From contig QQUG01000044.1 of the NCBI GenBank assembly GCA_008501705.1, positions 1-34,933 of the forward strand: 34,933 nucleotides of DNA. The letters run 5' to 3'. Positions 1 to 7,975 of this stretch are shown here, piece after piece (the stretch's first letter is position 1; each line of letters starts with the position of its first letter). The DNA comes from Flavobacterium sp. (GTDB lineage: Bacteria; Bacteroidota; Bacteroidia; Flavobacteriales; Flavobacteriaceae). The position numbers and the translations under genes are program-made. Under the pieces are notes generated by a model. The model was not told where the DNA came from. It worked only from the letters and a program-made list of their open reading frames with translations, and did no database searches.

Positions 1-286
1 TATCGATATAGAGTACGGTTTCCTTCTCGGTGTTGAGAGCACTTACAGAAGCGGTAAAAGGCTGTGCGAAAGCCAGAATAATACAAGCTAAGGCGAGTAA
101 GCGGAGGAGCAGGGTAAGCCATTTCTTTAATTGGGAGCTCTTTCGGGTTTGTATGGTAACTTTTTTCAGAAATGCAACATTGGTGAAGTCCACTTTCTGA
201 AAGCGCCGCAATTGAAATAAATGAATGAGAATAGGGATGAGCAGTAAGAAGAGTGCGTAAAGTACTTCGGGGTGTTTAAACTGCAT
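1..286 (-). CDS. BatA-type N-terminal domain protein (partial, 3' end outside window)
   Basis: Not in the ORF track because it runs off the left edge. Reading the minus strand from the ATG at 286 gives about 95 codons beginning MQFKHPEVLYALFLLLIPIL. A hydrophobic segment at residues 8-22 is followed by LIHLFQLRRF, then a basic stretch and a second membrane segment (about 58-75, LLRLLALACIILAFAQPF). This two-helix layout is the BatA (aerotolerance regulator) N-terminal domain found at the start of large Bacteroidota membrane proteins, many of which carry a VWA-like or periplasmic domain later. The C-terminal part is missing, so the full architecture and function cannot be read. It lies 70 bp downstream of the sensor kinase on the same strand. 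Family call is fairly sure; role unknown. Confidence 0.75.
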   Translation of the reverse strand, partial: MQFKHPEVLYALFLLLIPILIHLFQLRRFQKVDFTNVAFLKKVTIQTRKSSQLKKWLTLLLRLLALACIILAFAQPFTASVSALNTEKETVLYID

Positions 287-356
287 TCCGATAAATATTT
301 GTCAAAGATATAAAATGCTTTGAATAAACGGGTATATCCCCCATGTTAAGATGATG

Positions 357-1565
357 CTAATTTCCCTTGATTGAAAAATGAAAACTGGTTCCTTTACCTA
401 ATTGAGATTCAACACTAATGGTGCCGCCAAGCTTTTCCACCAATTTCTTTACCGTGGATAATCCAATTCCGTTACCCTTCTTTCCCTGCCTGTCCAGGTT
501 TCCAACGATAGAAAAGAGTTCGAATATACTGTCCATTTTATCGGCCGGGATGCCTATACCGTTATCCGTAATGGTGAAATGGTAGTAACCATCCAATTTT
601 TCACAGTTGACATTTATTACAATTATCTCCTTATCGTTGTATTTTAAACTGTTACCAATAAGGTTGAGGAAGATTTGTTCCAGGGCCGCACGGTTGCAGT
701 TCAGTTCGAAGCTTATTTCAGGGAAATTGATCTCACATTGATTATCGATGTTGAGCAATTCCACGATCTCTTCCAGCAGATGGTGCAGATCGAAGTCCTC
801 TTCGTGTTGTTGGGCAATGCTATCACTCTCATAGTGGTTTAGCATCCCAGAGATATAGTCGCTTAATGAGAATGCCGAATCTTTCAGATAATCCAGGTAT
901 TTCATAGCCTCCGGGTCTATCTGGGCTGCAAATTTACCCTTCAGGATGTCTGCGGTTACGATCATATTGGCAAGGGGCATCTTCATGTCATGAGAAACCC
1001 TGCCCGCAAAATCTTTTAGATCGTCGTTCTTTTCCTTTAATTCTTCCTGAATTTCATGCAATTCGCTATTTCGCTTATTTAGCTCGATGAGCATTACTAC
1101 TTGTTTGGCCAGCACCTTCAATGCTTTTATTTGTTTTTCTGAAAGTTGGTTTGGCTTGTGATCGATCACGCAGAGTGTGCCCAATGCATAACCATTAGAA
1201 TCCAGAAGGCAGAAACCTGCGTAGAATTGAATGGGATTTTTACTGGATATTACGTAAGGATGATCGGTAAAATCGGGATGATCCTTTAAGTTCTCAAGGA
1301 TCAGGAAATGATCTTCAGTACCAATTGCATAGCTACAAAATGATACGTCGCGGCTACTGGAGGTTATATCAAGGCCGTGAGCCGACTTAAACCAAACTTC
1401 TTCCTTGTCTACCAGAGAGATGAGAGATACAGGCATATCGGTGATATGAGCTGCCAATTCTGTTATCTGGTCATATTCTTCCTCCTTTTTGGAGTAAAGG
1501 ATATTGTAACTTCGCAGCGCTTCTATACGTTCTCTCTCGTTGGAAGGTATGGCCGGCTTGATCAA
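357..1565 (-). CDS. GAF domain sensor histidine kinase
   Basis: 402 aa, with no signal peptide or membrane helix, so probably cytoplasmic. Residues about 25-160 form a GAF domain of the flavobacterial type that starts with an IPxNExxRIEALRSYxIL-like lead-in. A short coiled coil (165-188) follows. The HisKA domain has H-box SHDMKMPL with the phospho-acceptor His192. HATPase_c motifs are N-box NLIGNSLKYN (Asn305), G1 DNGIGIP (334-340), F-box FELF, and G2 GNGIGLS (364-370). All catalytic motifs are intact. No receiver-domain partner lies beside it, so it is an orphan kinase whose target is unknown. The ligand of the GAF domain cannot be predicted. A pair of overlapping inverted repeats lies just upstream of the start. 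Confidence 0.92.
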   Translation of the reverse strand: MIKPAIPSNERERIEALRSYNILYSKKEEEYDQITELAAHITDMPVSLISLVDKEEVWFKSAHGLDITSSSRDVSFCSYAIGTEDHFLILENLKDHPDFTDHPYVISSKNPIQFYAGFCLLDSNGYALGTLCVIDHKPNQLSEKQIKALKVLAKQVVMLIELNKRNSELHEIQEELKEKNDDLKDFAGRVSHDMKMPLANMIVTADILKGKFAAQIDPEAMKYLDYLKDSAFSLSDYISGMLNHYESDSIAQQHEEDFDLHHLLEEIVELLNIDNQCEINFPEISFELNCNRAALEQIFLNLIGNSLKYNDKEIIVINVNCEKLDGYYHFTITDNGIGIPADKMDSIFELFSIVGNLDRQGKKGNGIGLSTVKKLVEKLGGTISVESQLGKGTSFHFSIKGN

Positions 1566-1587
1566 TATTTCTATTCACTAAGTTAGG

Positions 1588-1613
1588 TGCAACCATTAGC
1601 AGTTGCAATGGTT
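1588..1613. repeat. two overlapping inverted repeats upstream of the kinase gene
   Basis: TGCAAC (1588-1593) pairs with GTTGCA (1602-1607). AACCATT (1591-1597) pairs with AATGGTT (1607-1613). The arms overlap, so the two hairpins could not form together. They lie 23-48 bp upstream of the kinase start codon. They could be an operator or a 5' leader structure; the sequence alone does not decide. Confidence 0.35.
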
Positions 1614-1678
1614 TTAGTAAATATAACAGAATTTATTACTTCTACGGTAGAACGGGTTGAGAATTAGCCGTGTAAAGT

Positions 1679-1704
1679 AAAAAAAGCCGCAAAAATGCGG
1701 CTTT
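1679..1704 (-). terminator. rho-independent terminator of the lipoprotein gene
   Basis: A 9-bp perfect stem, AAAGCCGCA / TGCGGCTTT (1683-1691 and 1696-1704) with an AAAA loop, is followed on the minus strand by a run of seven T. It lies 34 bp beyond the stop codon of the minus-strand lipoprotein gene. Confidence 0.85.
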
Positions 1705-1737
1705 ACCAAGTTTACATAGTTTAAAATCGGGTATGAT

Positions 1738-2271
1738 TTAATAACAATACTCGAATGTCATTGCCCAGCTGTTCCCGCCTATGGGTACACCTGCGCCCCA
1801 TGCTGTTTCTTCATCGCCGGTTACTGTATTTACCACAACAGCATGTGCTGCCACATAAACACATTCGCCTGCCGAAATACCCGGTCCTACATATTCTACG
1901 TTCACAGTTCCTGCAGGATGATCATCTTTGTAGGGGAAGTGTCCTATTTTTGGATTTCCACTACCGGTAGTAGGTAATTGGTTCAGGTCGCCTACATACA
2001 GATGAGTTTCAACGATCTCCCAGTCATTTTCGGAAGTGTACGATACCACAACATTGTCATCTACTACTTCTACATTTACAATACCCGAATATATGTGTTG
2101 CCCGGCCATTAGGTCGGTCTGGTACGAACTACTGGTTGGATCTGGAGAAGTACCACCGCCAATTTCAATAATTAGATTTGAAGAGTTATCGACTGGGTAT
2201 TCTTCATTTTCCGGACTGCAAGCCGCAAGGACTAACAAGGATACAAGTACAAAAGTAAATTTTAATTTCAT
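1738..2271 (-). CDS. hypothetical exported lipoprotein
   Basis: 177 aa. The N-terminus MKLKFTFVLVSLLVLAAC is a lipoprotein signal peptide with lipobox LAAC (Cys18), so the mature protein should be lipid-anchored. The mature part is acidic and rich in Gly, Val and aromatic residues. It contains ETHLYVGDL and a C-terminal SWAMTFEYCY, a pattern I associate with secreted Bacteroidota proteins of unknown function and predicted beta structure. Two Cys (in GECVYVAAH and FEYCY) could form a disulfide. It is a single gene followed by a strong terminator. No function can be assigned. Confidence 0.8.
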   Translation of the reverse strand: MKLKFTFVLVSLLVLAACSPENEEYPVDNSSNLIIEIGGGTSPDPTSSSYQTDLMAGQHIYSGIVNVEVVDDNVVVSYTSENDWEIVETHLYVGDLNQLPTTGSGNPKIGHFPYKDDHPAGTVNVEYVGPGISAGECVYVAAHAVVVNTVTGDEETAWGAGVPIGGNSWAMTFEYCY

Positions 2272-2398
2272 GTTGTTGTTTTTTGGGATTAGGGACGAAA
2301 TATAGGAAAATACTTACTTAAAAAACAAAATTAATAAGACAAAAGTTATATTTTATCGACGAAATACACGTTTTTGCTCAAATATGTGATGAAAAATG

Positions 2399-3163
2399 TT
2401 AAAATTTCTCGAAAACACCCAATCCGAAAAGAGCGAAATCGTACTTGACAGGATCAACAGGATCGAGGTAACGTAGCGCTGTATCCAATTCGTTCAAGGC
2501 TTTTGCATCATTCTGTTTTCGTTTCAGCAATTCCAGCTTACGGGCCACATTCCCAGAATGCACATCAAGAGGGCAGGAGAGCTGTGAAGGTTTGAGGGAT
2601 TTCCATAAACCGAAATCCACACCGGTATCTCCGGGACGGACCATCCATCTCAAGAACATATTGATTCGTTTGGCGGCAGAATTCTTCATAGGGTCACTCA
2701 CATGTTTTTCGGTGCGAGCTAAATGATCCAATTCGAAAAAGATCTTTCTAAATTCATGAATGGCTGGTTGCAGGGAATCTGCTTTGGCATTCCTGGTGAA
2801 AACTGTTTCCAGTCCTCCGTGTTTGTTGTAAATATTCTGAATTGCCTTCAGAAAATATTCCAGATCCACTGCACTGAAGGTTCGGTGTACAAAACCTGAG
2901 AATCGCTTCATATCATCTTGCCCCATGTTCATAATGAATTCATACGGACTCTCATCCAGCAGCGACATTAGTTTCGAGGCGTTTGTGATGATGCTTTTTC
3001 GGTTTCCCCAAGCAATACTTGCTGTTAAGAAAGCCGCTATCTCTATATCTTCTTTTTTACTGAATCTGTGCGGAATTTGTATGGGATCGCTCTCTAAAAA
3101 TTCGGGTTGATTGTATTGGAAAGCTTTTTCGTCCAGAAATTCTTTCAGGGCCTCGGGCTTCAT
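2399..3163 (-). CDS. TIGR02757 (DUF2400) family protein
   Basis: 254 aa, close to the usual length for this family. Recognisable stretches are the N-terminal AAFLTASIAWGNRKSII, the FSGFVHRTF segment, RINMFLRWMVRPGDTGVDFG and the C-terminal PVDPVKYDFALFGLGV. No membrane helix or signal peptide, so cytoplasmic. The family is widespread in Bacteroidota and some Proteobacteria, and its biochemical role is not established; the helical arrangement has been likened to DNA glycosylase-like folds, which I cannot confirm here. The start codon directly abuts the TAG stop of the upstream ABC ATPase gene, so the two are translationally coupled and co-transcribed. Confidence 0.88.
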   Translation of the reverse strand: MKPEALKEFLDEKAFQYNQPEFLESDPIQIPHRFSKKEDIEIAAFLTASIAWGNRKSIITNASKLMSLLDESPYEFIMNMGQDDMKRFSGFVHRTFSAVDLEYFLKAIQNIYNKHGGLETVFTRNAKADSLQPAIHEFRKIFFELDHLARTEKHVSDPMKNSAAKRINMFLRWMVRPGDTGVDFGLWKSLKPSQLSCPLDVHSGNVARKLELLKRKQNDAKALNELDTALRYLDPVDPVKYDFALFGLGVFEKF

Positions 3164-3817
3164 CTAACTGATAATTTTACCGTCCTGCATCACAAACTTT
3201 CTATCGGCCATGGCGGCAAGTTCCTCATTATGGGTAACGATCACAAAGGTTTGCCCAAATTCATCGCGAAGCTTAAAGAAGAGGTTATGAAGGTTCTCGG
3301 CACTTTCTGTATCCAGGTTACCGCTGGGCTCATCTGCCAGGATGATCTGTGGATTGTTGATCAGTGCCCTTGCTACGGCTACCCGTTGTTGCTCACCTCC
3401 GGACAGTTCATTTGGCTTGTGATGTCCTCTGTCCTTTAAGCCGAGAAATTCCAGAAGCTCCCAGGCCCTGCGGCTGGCTTCAGCCTTGGGTGTTTTCTTT
3501 ATAAAGGCGGGAATACAAACATTTTCCAGGGCGCTGAATTCGGGTAATAATTGATGGAACTGAAAAATGAATCCGAGGGAGGAATTTCTAAATTTCGCCA
3601 GTTCTTTCCTGCTCAAGCTGGATATATTGGTATTGTTTATGTTTAAAGTACCTTCATTCGCTTTATCCAGGGTTCCCAGTATTTGAAGCAAGGTTGTTTT
3701 ACCCGCCCCGGAGGCTCCTACAATAGATACGATCTCACCAGCGGCAATCGATATATCTACTCCTTTCAATACATGTAGGTTATCGTAATACTTATGAATG
3801 TTCCTGGCTTCGATCAT
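3164..3817 (-). CDS. LolD-like ABC transporter ATP-binding protein
   Basis: 217 aa, a single nucleotide-binding domain. Walker A is GASGAGKT (34-41), the ABC signature LSGGEQQ (138-144), Walker B IILADEP (158-164), and the H-loop His lies in VIVTHNEE. The sequence is of the LolD/MacB/FtsE subfamily, which drives lipoprotein release or mechanotransmission-type transport. The LolD level is supported by the ATPase sequence only, because no permease gene (LolC/E-like) is adjacent. The gene is followed without a gap by the TIGR02757 gene. The permease partner must be elsewhere in the genome. Confidence 0.88.
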   Translation of the reverse strand: MIEARNIHKYYDNLHVLKGVDISIAAGEIVSIVGASGAGKTTLLQILGTLDKANEGTLNINNTNISSLSRKELAKFRNSSLGFIFQFHQLLPEFSALENVCIPAFIKKTPKAEASRRAWELLEFLGLKDRGHHKPNELSGGEQQRVAVARALINNPQIILADEPSGNLDTESAENLHNLFFKLRDEFGQTFVIVTHNEELAAMADRKFVMQDGKIIS

Positions 3818-3884
3818 GAATTTTGCTTAAAAAATTGAAGTGAATGTACAGCTTTCTAACAATAGTTACAATTGAAATTCTTCA

Positions 3885-6302
3885 CTAAGATCTTTTCTTA
3901 AATAGCCCTTTCACATTGTTATAATCCACGAAATAGGTTATTCGAAGGGACACGGTATTTTGTTTAGGCTGGGCAAAAAGATTGTCCAGGCTTTGCCCGT
4001 AATCTAAGGTAGACTGCTCATCCAGGTTGAAGATCCGGTTACGGTAGAGGAGGGTAGCCTCACTCCCCGGGGCAAAGCGCCATCGGAAACTTAGATCCAG
4101 GTTCCAGATATTGAAATTTCTGTTCGGGTTGTTCTCGCTGGTGTCATAATCAATTTCACTGCGACTGCCGTCTTCATTCAGAACAAAGAATATATTATCA
4201 CTGTAATCGGCTGTACTCCAGAAATTTCGAAATCGGAGGTCCAAAGCCTTATACGGATCGAAATTAAAACTAGCGGTTATCTCATTTTCTAAATTGGTGA
4301 TATCCCGCTGACCCATAAACACGTCGATGCCATCGTCGCTTATATATCCAAACTGGTCCTCCCGAAGTGAAACTTCGGTAGAAAGCACCAGGAGAAAACG
4401 GTCGGAGAACCTATACCTTGGGGAAATGTCGAAGAACCAGCTTATCTGCGGATCGTCGAACCAGGTTCTATGCCCTACATTGAGATCGTAGGCAAATTTC
4501 TTTCTATAGTCTGAAGAACACCAGATATTCCCACCTAAATTAGAGCTAAAGGTTACAAATCTGCCTTCCAGGCGCGGCTCGAAATAATCGTCATTTTTAG
4601 TATTATAACCGAAATTACCACCGAAGGCAAACCTGGTTGTGGTTACGAAAAATAAATTCACGTCGAAGTTATTCCCGGTTTGTACCGACGGCTTATACAG
4701 ACGCCGATGCCTGGCCGTAAAGGAGACACTATACGAATTAAAAGTGGGTGTAGGCTCGAAGATCTGGTAAGAAGCTCCGGCAACAAAGTTGTTATAGTTA
4801 TTGGTGAAATTAAGCCCCAGATCATTAATATCCAGCTCTCTATCAGCAAAGTCATGCCCAAACCTGTACCTGAATTTCCCCTTGATCCTAAAAAAGTCCA
4901 ACTCGGTTCTGATCCCTGTAGTTTTATTATCGATCTCGCTCACATTGCTCATGATCCCTCTGCCGGAAAAGCGAAAATTATTTCCCTTGTCGGCCAGATC
5001 GAAAACCAGTCCTGTGACGTTAGAATCCCTGAAACTTCCTTCCCTGGTAACGTTGCTGTTAATTATAGACACAGACGAGTTGTCATTGAACTGCTGGTCC
5101 AGAACCATAATATTGTAATTCGCCAGGGGCTCTACTAAAACATCCCTACTGGCACCGGTTATCGTATCTTCGGCACGGGCGAAGGTTCGTTCGGTGATAG
5201 CGTTCAGTACACCAATACCAAGTTTCTTCTTGGTACGGCCGGAGATCTTAAGTGCATTAAGCAGGTTCACTCTTTCCGGGTATTGTGTGAAAGTTTCGTT
5301 TTCTTCCAGATCTTCCAGGGGCCCTGAAGGCGAATTTCCTATCCGTCTGGAGAAGAAGATGTATCCTTTATTGAACAGATCCACTCCTTCGGTAAAGAAT
5401 TGTCGGTTCTCGTTAAAGGTCTGTTCGAAAGGCCCCAGATTTAACCGCACCTTGTCGAAGGCTACCTGCCCAAAATCGGGAATAAGCGTTGCATCCAGGG
5501 TAAAACTATCACTAAGACCGTATTTCAGGTCCATGCCCGCACTGAAATCTGTATCGGTCTCACCGTCGAAATTAGAGACCACACCCTGGGCGAATGGAAA
5601 GAAAGTTAATCGTACAGGAGGATCTATATACTTAACTCCGCTCACCAGGCCGTTATACTGTGTTGCATTTCCCACCGAGTTTTCAATGAAATTCCAGGTG
5701 TGAGTCTCGTTCTTGCCAACGAGGCGGCGATAGAAATTAACACTCCAATCCTGTACCTCGACTTCAGGGAACCGAAGCGCGTTATAAGGGATCTTAAATT
5801 CGGCATACCAACCATTTTCATCTCTGGAAGTCTTACATTCGAAGACAACGTTATATCCAAAATCGAAATTATTCAAACTCCGTCTGGCATCGCCAATGGT
5901 CCCGGCACTGGTAACATAGAATCGAGTCTCGTTAATTCCATCGTTGTAGGTATTAAGTGCTATAGAAAAATAGTCTGCCTGCACAAAAACCTCATCCCTT
6001 TGGGAGAACTGACTTAAAATATTCTCCGGATCGGGGTCGTGCATATAGGCTGCGACGTAAACAGCCTTATCGTCGTAGGCCATTTTAACTTCAGTTTTAT
6101 ATTCGGGGTCGATATCCCCTTCATTTCCGGGTTCGTACATAAAAAAATCGCCATAGGCCGGTAATGATTGCCAGACAGCGTCGTCTAATATTCCGTCAAT
6201 TTTGGGAGCATTTTCAATTCGAACTGCGTCCAGGGTTTTCTTCTGCTGCGGGTAGGCGTAAATACATAAAAAAAGGAGTAGAATGGGAATTAATTTGCGC
6301 AT
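3885..6302 (-). CDS. DUF5916 outer-membrane protein with CBM9-like N-terminal domain
   Basis: 805 aa. A signal peptide (MRKLIPILLLFLCIYAYPQQ) is followed by a CBM9-like domain (about 25-215) starting KIDGILDDAVWQ and including YVAAYMHDPDPENI. The remainder (about 230-805) is a DUF5916 beta-barrel-like region. It is rich in alternating aromatic strands such as TLLYRNRIFN, and a near-C-terminal strand (NTVSLRITYFV) fits an outer-membrane barrel. The length is typical of the family. These proteins are common in Bacteroidota; a role in binding or passing carbohydrates or other ligands at the cell surface is inferred from the domain, not shown. It is a single gene, divergent from msrA. Confidence 0.88.
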   Translation of the reverse strand: MRKLIPILLLFLCIYAYPQQKKTLDAVRIENAPKIDGILDDAVWQSLPAYGDFFMYEPGNEGDIDPEYKTEVKMAYDDKAVYVAAYMHDPDPENILSQFSQRDEVFVQADYFSIALNTYNDGINETRFYVTSAGTIGDARRSLNNFDFGYNVVFECKTSRDENGWYAEFKIPYNALRFPEVEVQDWSVNFYRRLVGKNETHTWNFIENSVGNATQYNGLVSGVKYIDPPVRLTFFPFAQGVVSNFDGETDTDFSAGMDLKYGLSDSFTLDATLIPDFGQVAFDKVRLNLGPFEQTFNENRQFFTEGVDLFNKGYIFFSRRIGNSPSGPLEDLEENETFTQYPERVNLLNALKISGRTKKKLGIGVLNAITERTFARAEDTITGASRDVLVEPLANYNIMVLDQQFNDNSSVSIINSNVTREGSFRDSNVTGLVFDLADKGNNFRFSGRGIMSNVSEIDNKTTGIRTELDFFRIKGKFRYRFGHDFADRELDINDLGLNFTNNYNNFVAGASYQIFEPTPTFNSYSVSFTARHRRLYKPSVQTGNNFDVNLFFVTTTRFAFGGNFGYNTKNDDYFEPRLEGRFVTFSSNLGGNIWCSSDYRKKFAYDLNVGHRTWFDDPQISWFFDISPRYRFSDRFLLVLSTEVSLREDQFGYISDDGIDVFMGQRDITNLENEITASFNFDPYKALDLRFRNFWSTADYSDNIFFVLNEDGSRSEIDYDTSENNPNRNFNIWNLDLSFRWRFAPGSEATLLYRNRIFNLDEQSTLDYGQSLDNLFAQPKQNTVSLRITYFVDYNNVKGLFKKRS

Positions 6303-6328
6303 CAGGGGTCATATTCATTCAGATGGCA

Positions 6329-6336
6329 CAAAACTA
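6329..6336 (-). promoter_or_regulatory. candidate -7 element of the DUF5916 gene
   Basis: On the minus strand the sequence TAGTTTTG matches the Bacteroidota -7 consensus TAnnTTTG, 26 bp upstream of the start codon. No exact TTG was found at the expected -33 spacing, so this is a half-supported promoter. Confidence 0.4.
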
Positions 6337-6421
6337 CGATTTTGGGCGAATTATTATAGAAAAGTTAAATAAAATCAAGATTTTTATAATCCACCTAACA
6401 AAGTGGTATTTTTATAACGCA

Positions 6422-6976
6422 ATGAAAGAGAAAAATGAACAAATAGTGCTTGCGGGAGGCTGTTTTTGGTGCACCGAAGCTGTTTTTCAACGCTTTGATG
6501 GTATTTTGGAGGTGCGATCCGGTTATACCGGGGGCCATATTAAGAATCCCGCCTACAGGGAAGTGTGCAGTGGCCGTACCGGACATGCCGAAGGAGTACA
6601 TATTACCTTCGATCCGGAGATCATTAGCCTTCAAACCATACTGGAAGTATTTTTTGCTACCCACGATCCTACTAGCCTGAACAGACAGGGAAACGACGTT
6701 GGGACTCAATACAGAAGTGCTATCTTTTTCACTTCCGAAGCACAAAAAAAAGAAATAGAAGCCTTTGTGGAATTCCTAAAGAACGAGCGCATTTTCGAAA
6801 AAGAGATCGTTACCGAAATTAGTCCGCTGGACGTGTTCTATGTGGCCGAGGTGAATCACCAGGAATATTATAACCTGAACAAACAGCAACCGTACTGTCA
6901 GTTTATAATTGCTCCGAAAATTGAAAAGATCAAAAAATTTTATTCAGATAAATTAAAAGCCAATGGGGTCGTATAA
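6422..6976 (+). CDS. msrA: peptide-methionine (S)-S-oxide reductase MsrA
   Basis: 184 aa from the ATG at 6422. The track ORF begins at 6164, but its first 86 residues lie across the divergent DUF5916 gene and its promoter and do not resemble MsrA, so I use the internal ATG ([17 protein letters not shown]). The catalytic motif GCFWC (Cys14) is present, along with the family segments [30 protein letters not shown] and [10 protein letters not shown]. MsrA reduces methionine S-sulfoxide in proteins, using thioredoxin. The cytoplasmic form is expected, since no signal peptide is present. Its end overlaps the start of folE by 14 bp, so the two are co-transcribed and probably coupled in translation. 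Confidence 0.95.
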   Translation: MKEKNEQIVLAGGCFWCTEAVFQRFDGILEVRSGYTGGHIKNPAYREVCSGRTGHAEGVHITFDPEIISLQTILEVFFATHDPTSLNRQGNDVGTQYRSAIFFTSEAQKKEIEAFVEFLKNERIFEKEIVTEISPLDVFYVAEVNHQEYYNLNKQQPYCQFIIAPKIEKIKKFYSDKLKANGVV

Positions 6977-7562
6977 AAGTTACGAAGAATATGATCAGCC
7001 GATCACAGACGAGTTAAAGCGAAACTATACAAAGATCCTGGAAGGAATAGGGGAGGATATGGATCGGGACGGGATCGTAAAAACTCCGGAACGCGCAGCA
7101 AAAGCCATCCAATTTCTCACCTCCGGGCATTGTATGGACCCTGCCGAGATATTAAAAGGCGCCATGTTCGAGGAAGAGTATCATGATATGATAGTGGTGA
7201 AGAATATAGAATTATACTCCTTATGCGAGCATCATATACTGCCCTTCTTTGGAAAGGCACACGTGGCCTATATTCCGGACGGACGCATTGTAGGCCTGAG
7301 TAAGATCCCGCGCGTTGTAGACGTTTTTGCACGGAGGCTTCAGGTTCAGGAGCGTTTAACCCATAATATTTTAGAGTGTATCAATGATACGCTAAGACCC
7401 AAAGGGGTTGCGGTGGTGATTGAAGCGGCTCATATGTGCATGATGATGCGTGGCGTTCAGAAACAGAACAGTGTGACCACAACCTCCGGATTCAGGGGGC
7501 AATTTGAAAAAATTGAAACAAGAAACGAATTTATGCGACTCATAGGAACAGACCTGGCATAA
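6963..7562 (+). CDS. folE: GTP cyclohydrolase I
   Basis: 199 aa. Converts GTP to 7,8-dihydroneopterin triphosphate, the first step towards tetrahydrofolate or other pterins. Zinc ligands are visible as SLCEHH (Cys88, His91) and MCMMMRG (Cys159). Other conserved stretches are [47 protein letters not shown] and [12 protein letters not shown]. The start ATG lies inside the last codons of msrA in another frame. A hairpin terminator follows after one more small gene. The call is secure. Confidence 0.97.
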   Translation: MGSYKSYEEYDQPITDELKRNYTKILEGIGEDMDRDGIVKTPERAAKAIQFLTSGHCMDPAEILKGAMFEEEYHDMIVVKNIELYSLCEHHILPFFGKAHVAYIPDGRIVGLSKIPRVVDVFARRLQVQERLTHNILECINDTLRPKGVAVVIEAAHMCMMMRGVQKQNSVTTTSGFRGQFEKIETRNEFMRLIGTDLA

Positions 7563-7611
7563 TTTCTGGCAGGTTTCTTGCGTTAGCATGTGTATAATTT
7601 AACATTTCAAA

Positions 7612-7920
7612 ATGAAAAGAAATAAATTCAAATTACTGCGACAAGGACTATTATTCGACGCGATCGGTATGACAACTGCGTTCATTCCCGTGGTCGGACC
7701 GTTCCTGGATATTTTCTGGGCGCCTTACGCAGCAAAGAAAATGAGCGATATGTATGAAGGCAATACCGGTAAAGTGGCGGCTGCCATAGTGTTTCTGGAA
7801 GAGATACTTCCATTTACCGACTTCATACCTACCTTTACCTTAATGTGGATATACACCTTTGTATTTGCAACTACTCCAAAACCGGCAGTTCAGACCATCG
7901 AAGTAGAGGTTAATGAATAG
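7612..7920 (+). CDS. small two-helix membrane protein of unknown function
   Basis: 102 aa. The basic N-terminus (MKRNKFKLLRQG) precedes a hydrophobic segment (about 15-38, AIGMTTAFIPVVGPFLDIFW). A second segment follows near 60-92 (FLEEILPFTDFIPTFTLMWIYTFVFA), with an acidic tail. This suggests two helices in the inner membrane. It begins 49 bp after folE and precedes the shared terminator, so it may be read from the msrA-folE transcript. I recognise similar short proteins in Bacteroidota, but no function is known to me. Confidence 0.7.
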   Translation: MKRNKFKLLRQGLLFDAIGMTTAFIPVVGPFLDIFWAPYAAKKMSDMYEGNTGKVAAAIVFLEEILPFTDFIPTFTLMWIYTFVFATTPKPAVQTIEVEVNE

Positions 7921-7939
7921 ACTCTTAAACAAATAAAGG

Positions 7940-7975
7940 ATCCTCCGGAACTACTCGTCCCGGAGGATTATTTTA
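7940..7975 (+). terminator. terminator after the msrA-folE-small-protein run
   Basis: A 9-bp stem ATCCTCCGG / CCGGAGGAT (7940-7948 and 7960-7968) with an 11-nt loop, followed by TATTTTAT. It sits between converging genes: the TonB receptor gene ends at 7973 from the other side, so the hairpin may serve both directions. Confidence 0.75.

Noticed and set aside
4680-5138. 152-aa plus-strand frame inside the DUF5916 gene
   Set aside because: Shadow frame of a gene with clear family features; no recognisable domain.
6164-6421. N-terminal extension of the MsrA frame in the ORF track
   Set aside because: It lies over the divergent DUF5916 gene and its promoter and has no MsrA similarity; the ATG at 6422 gives the normal start.
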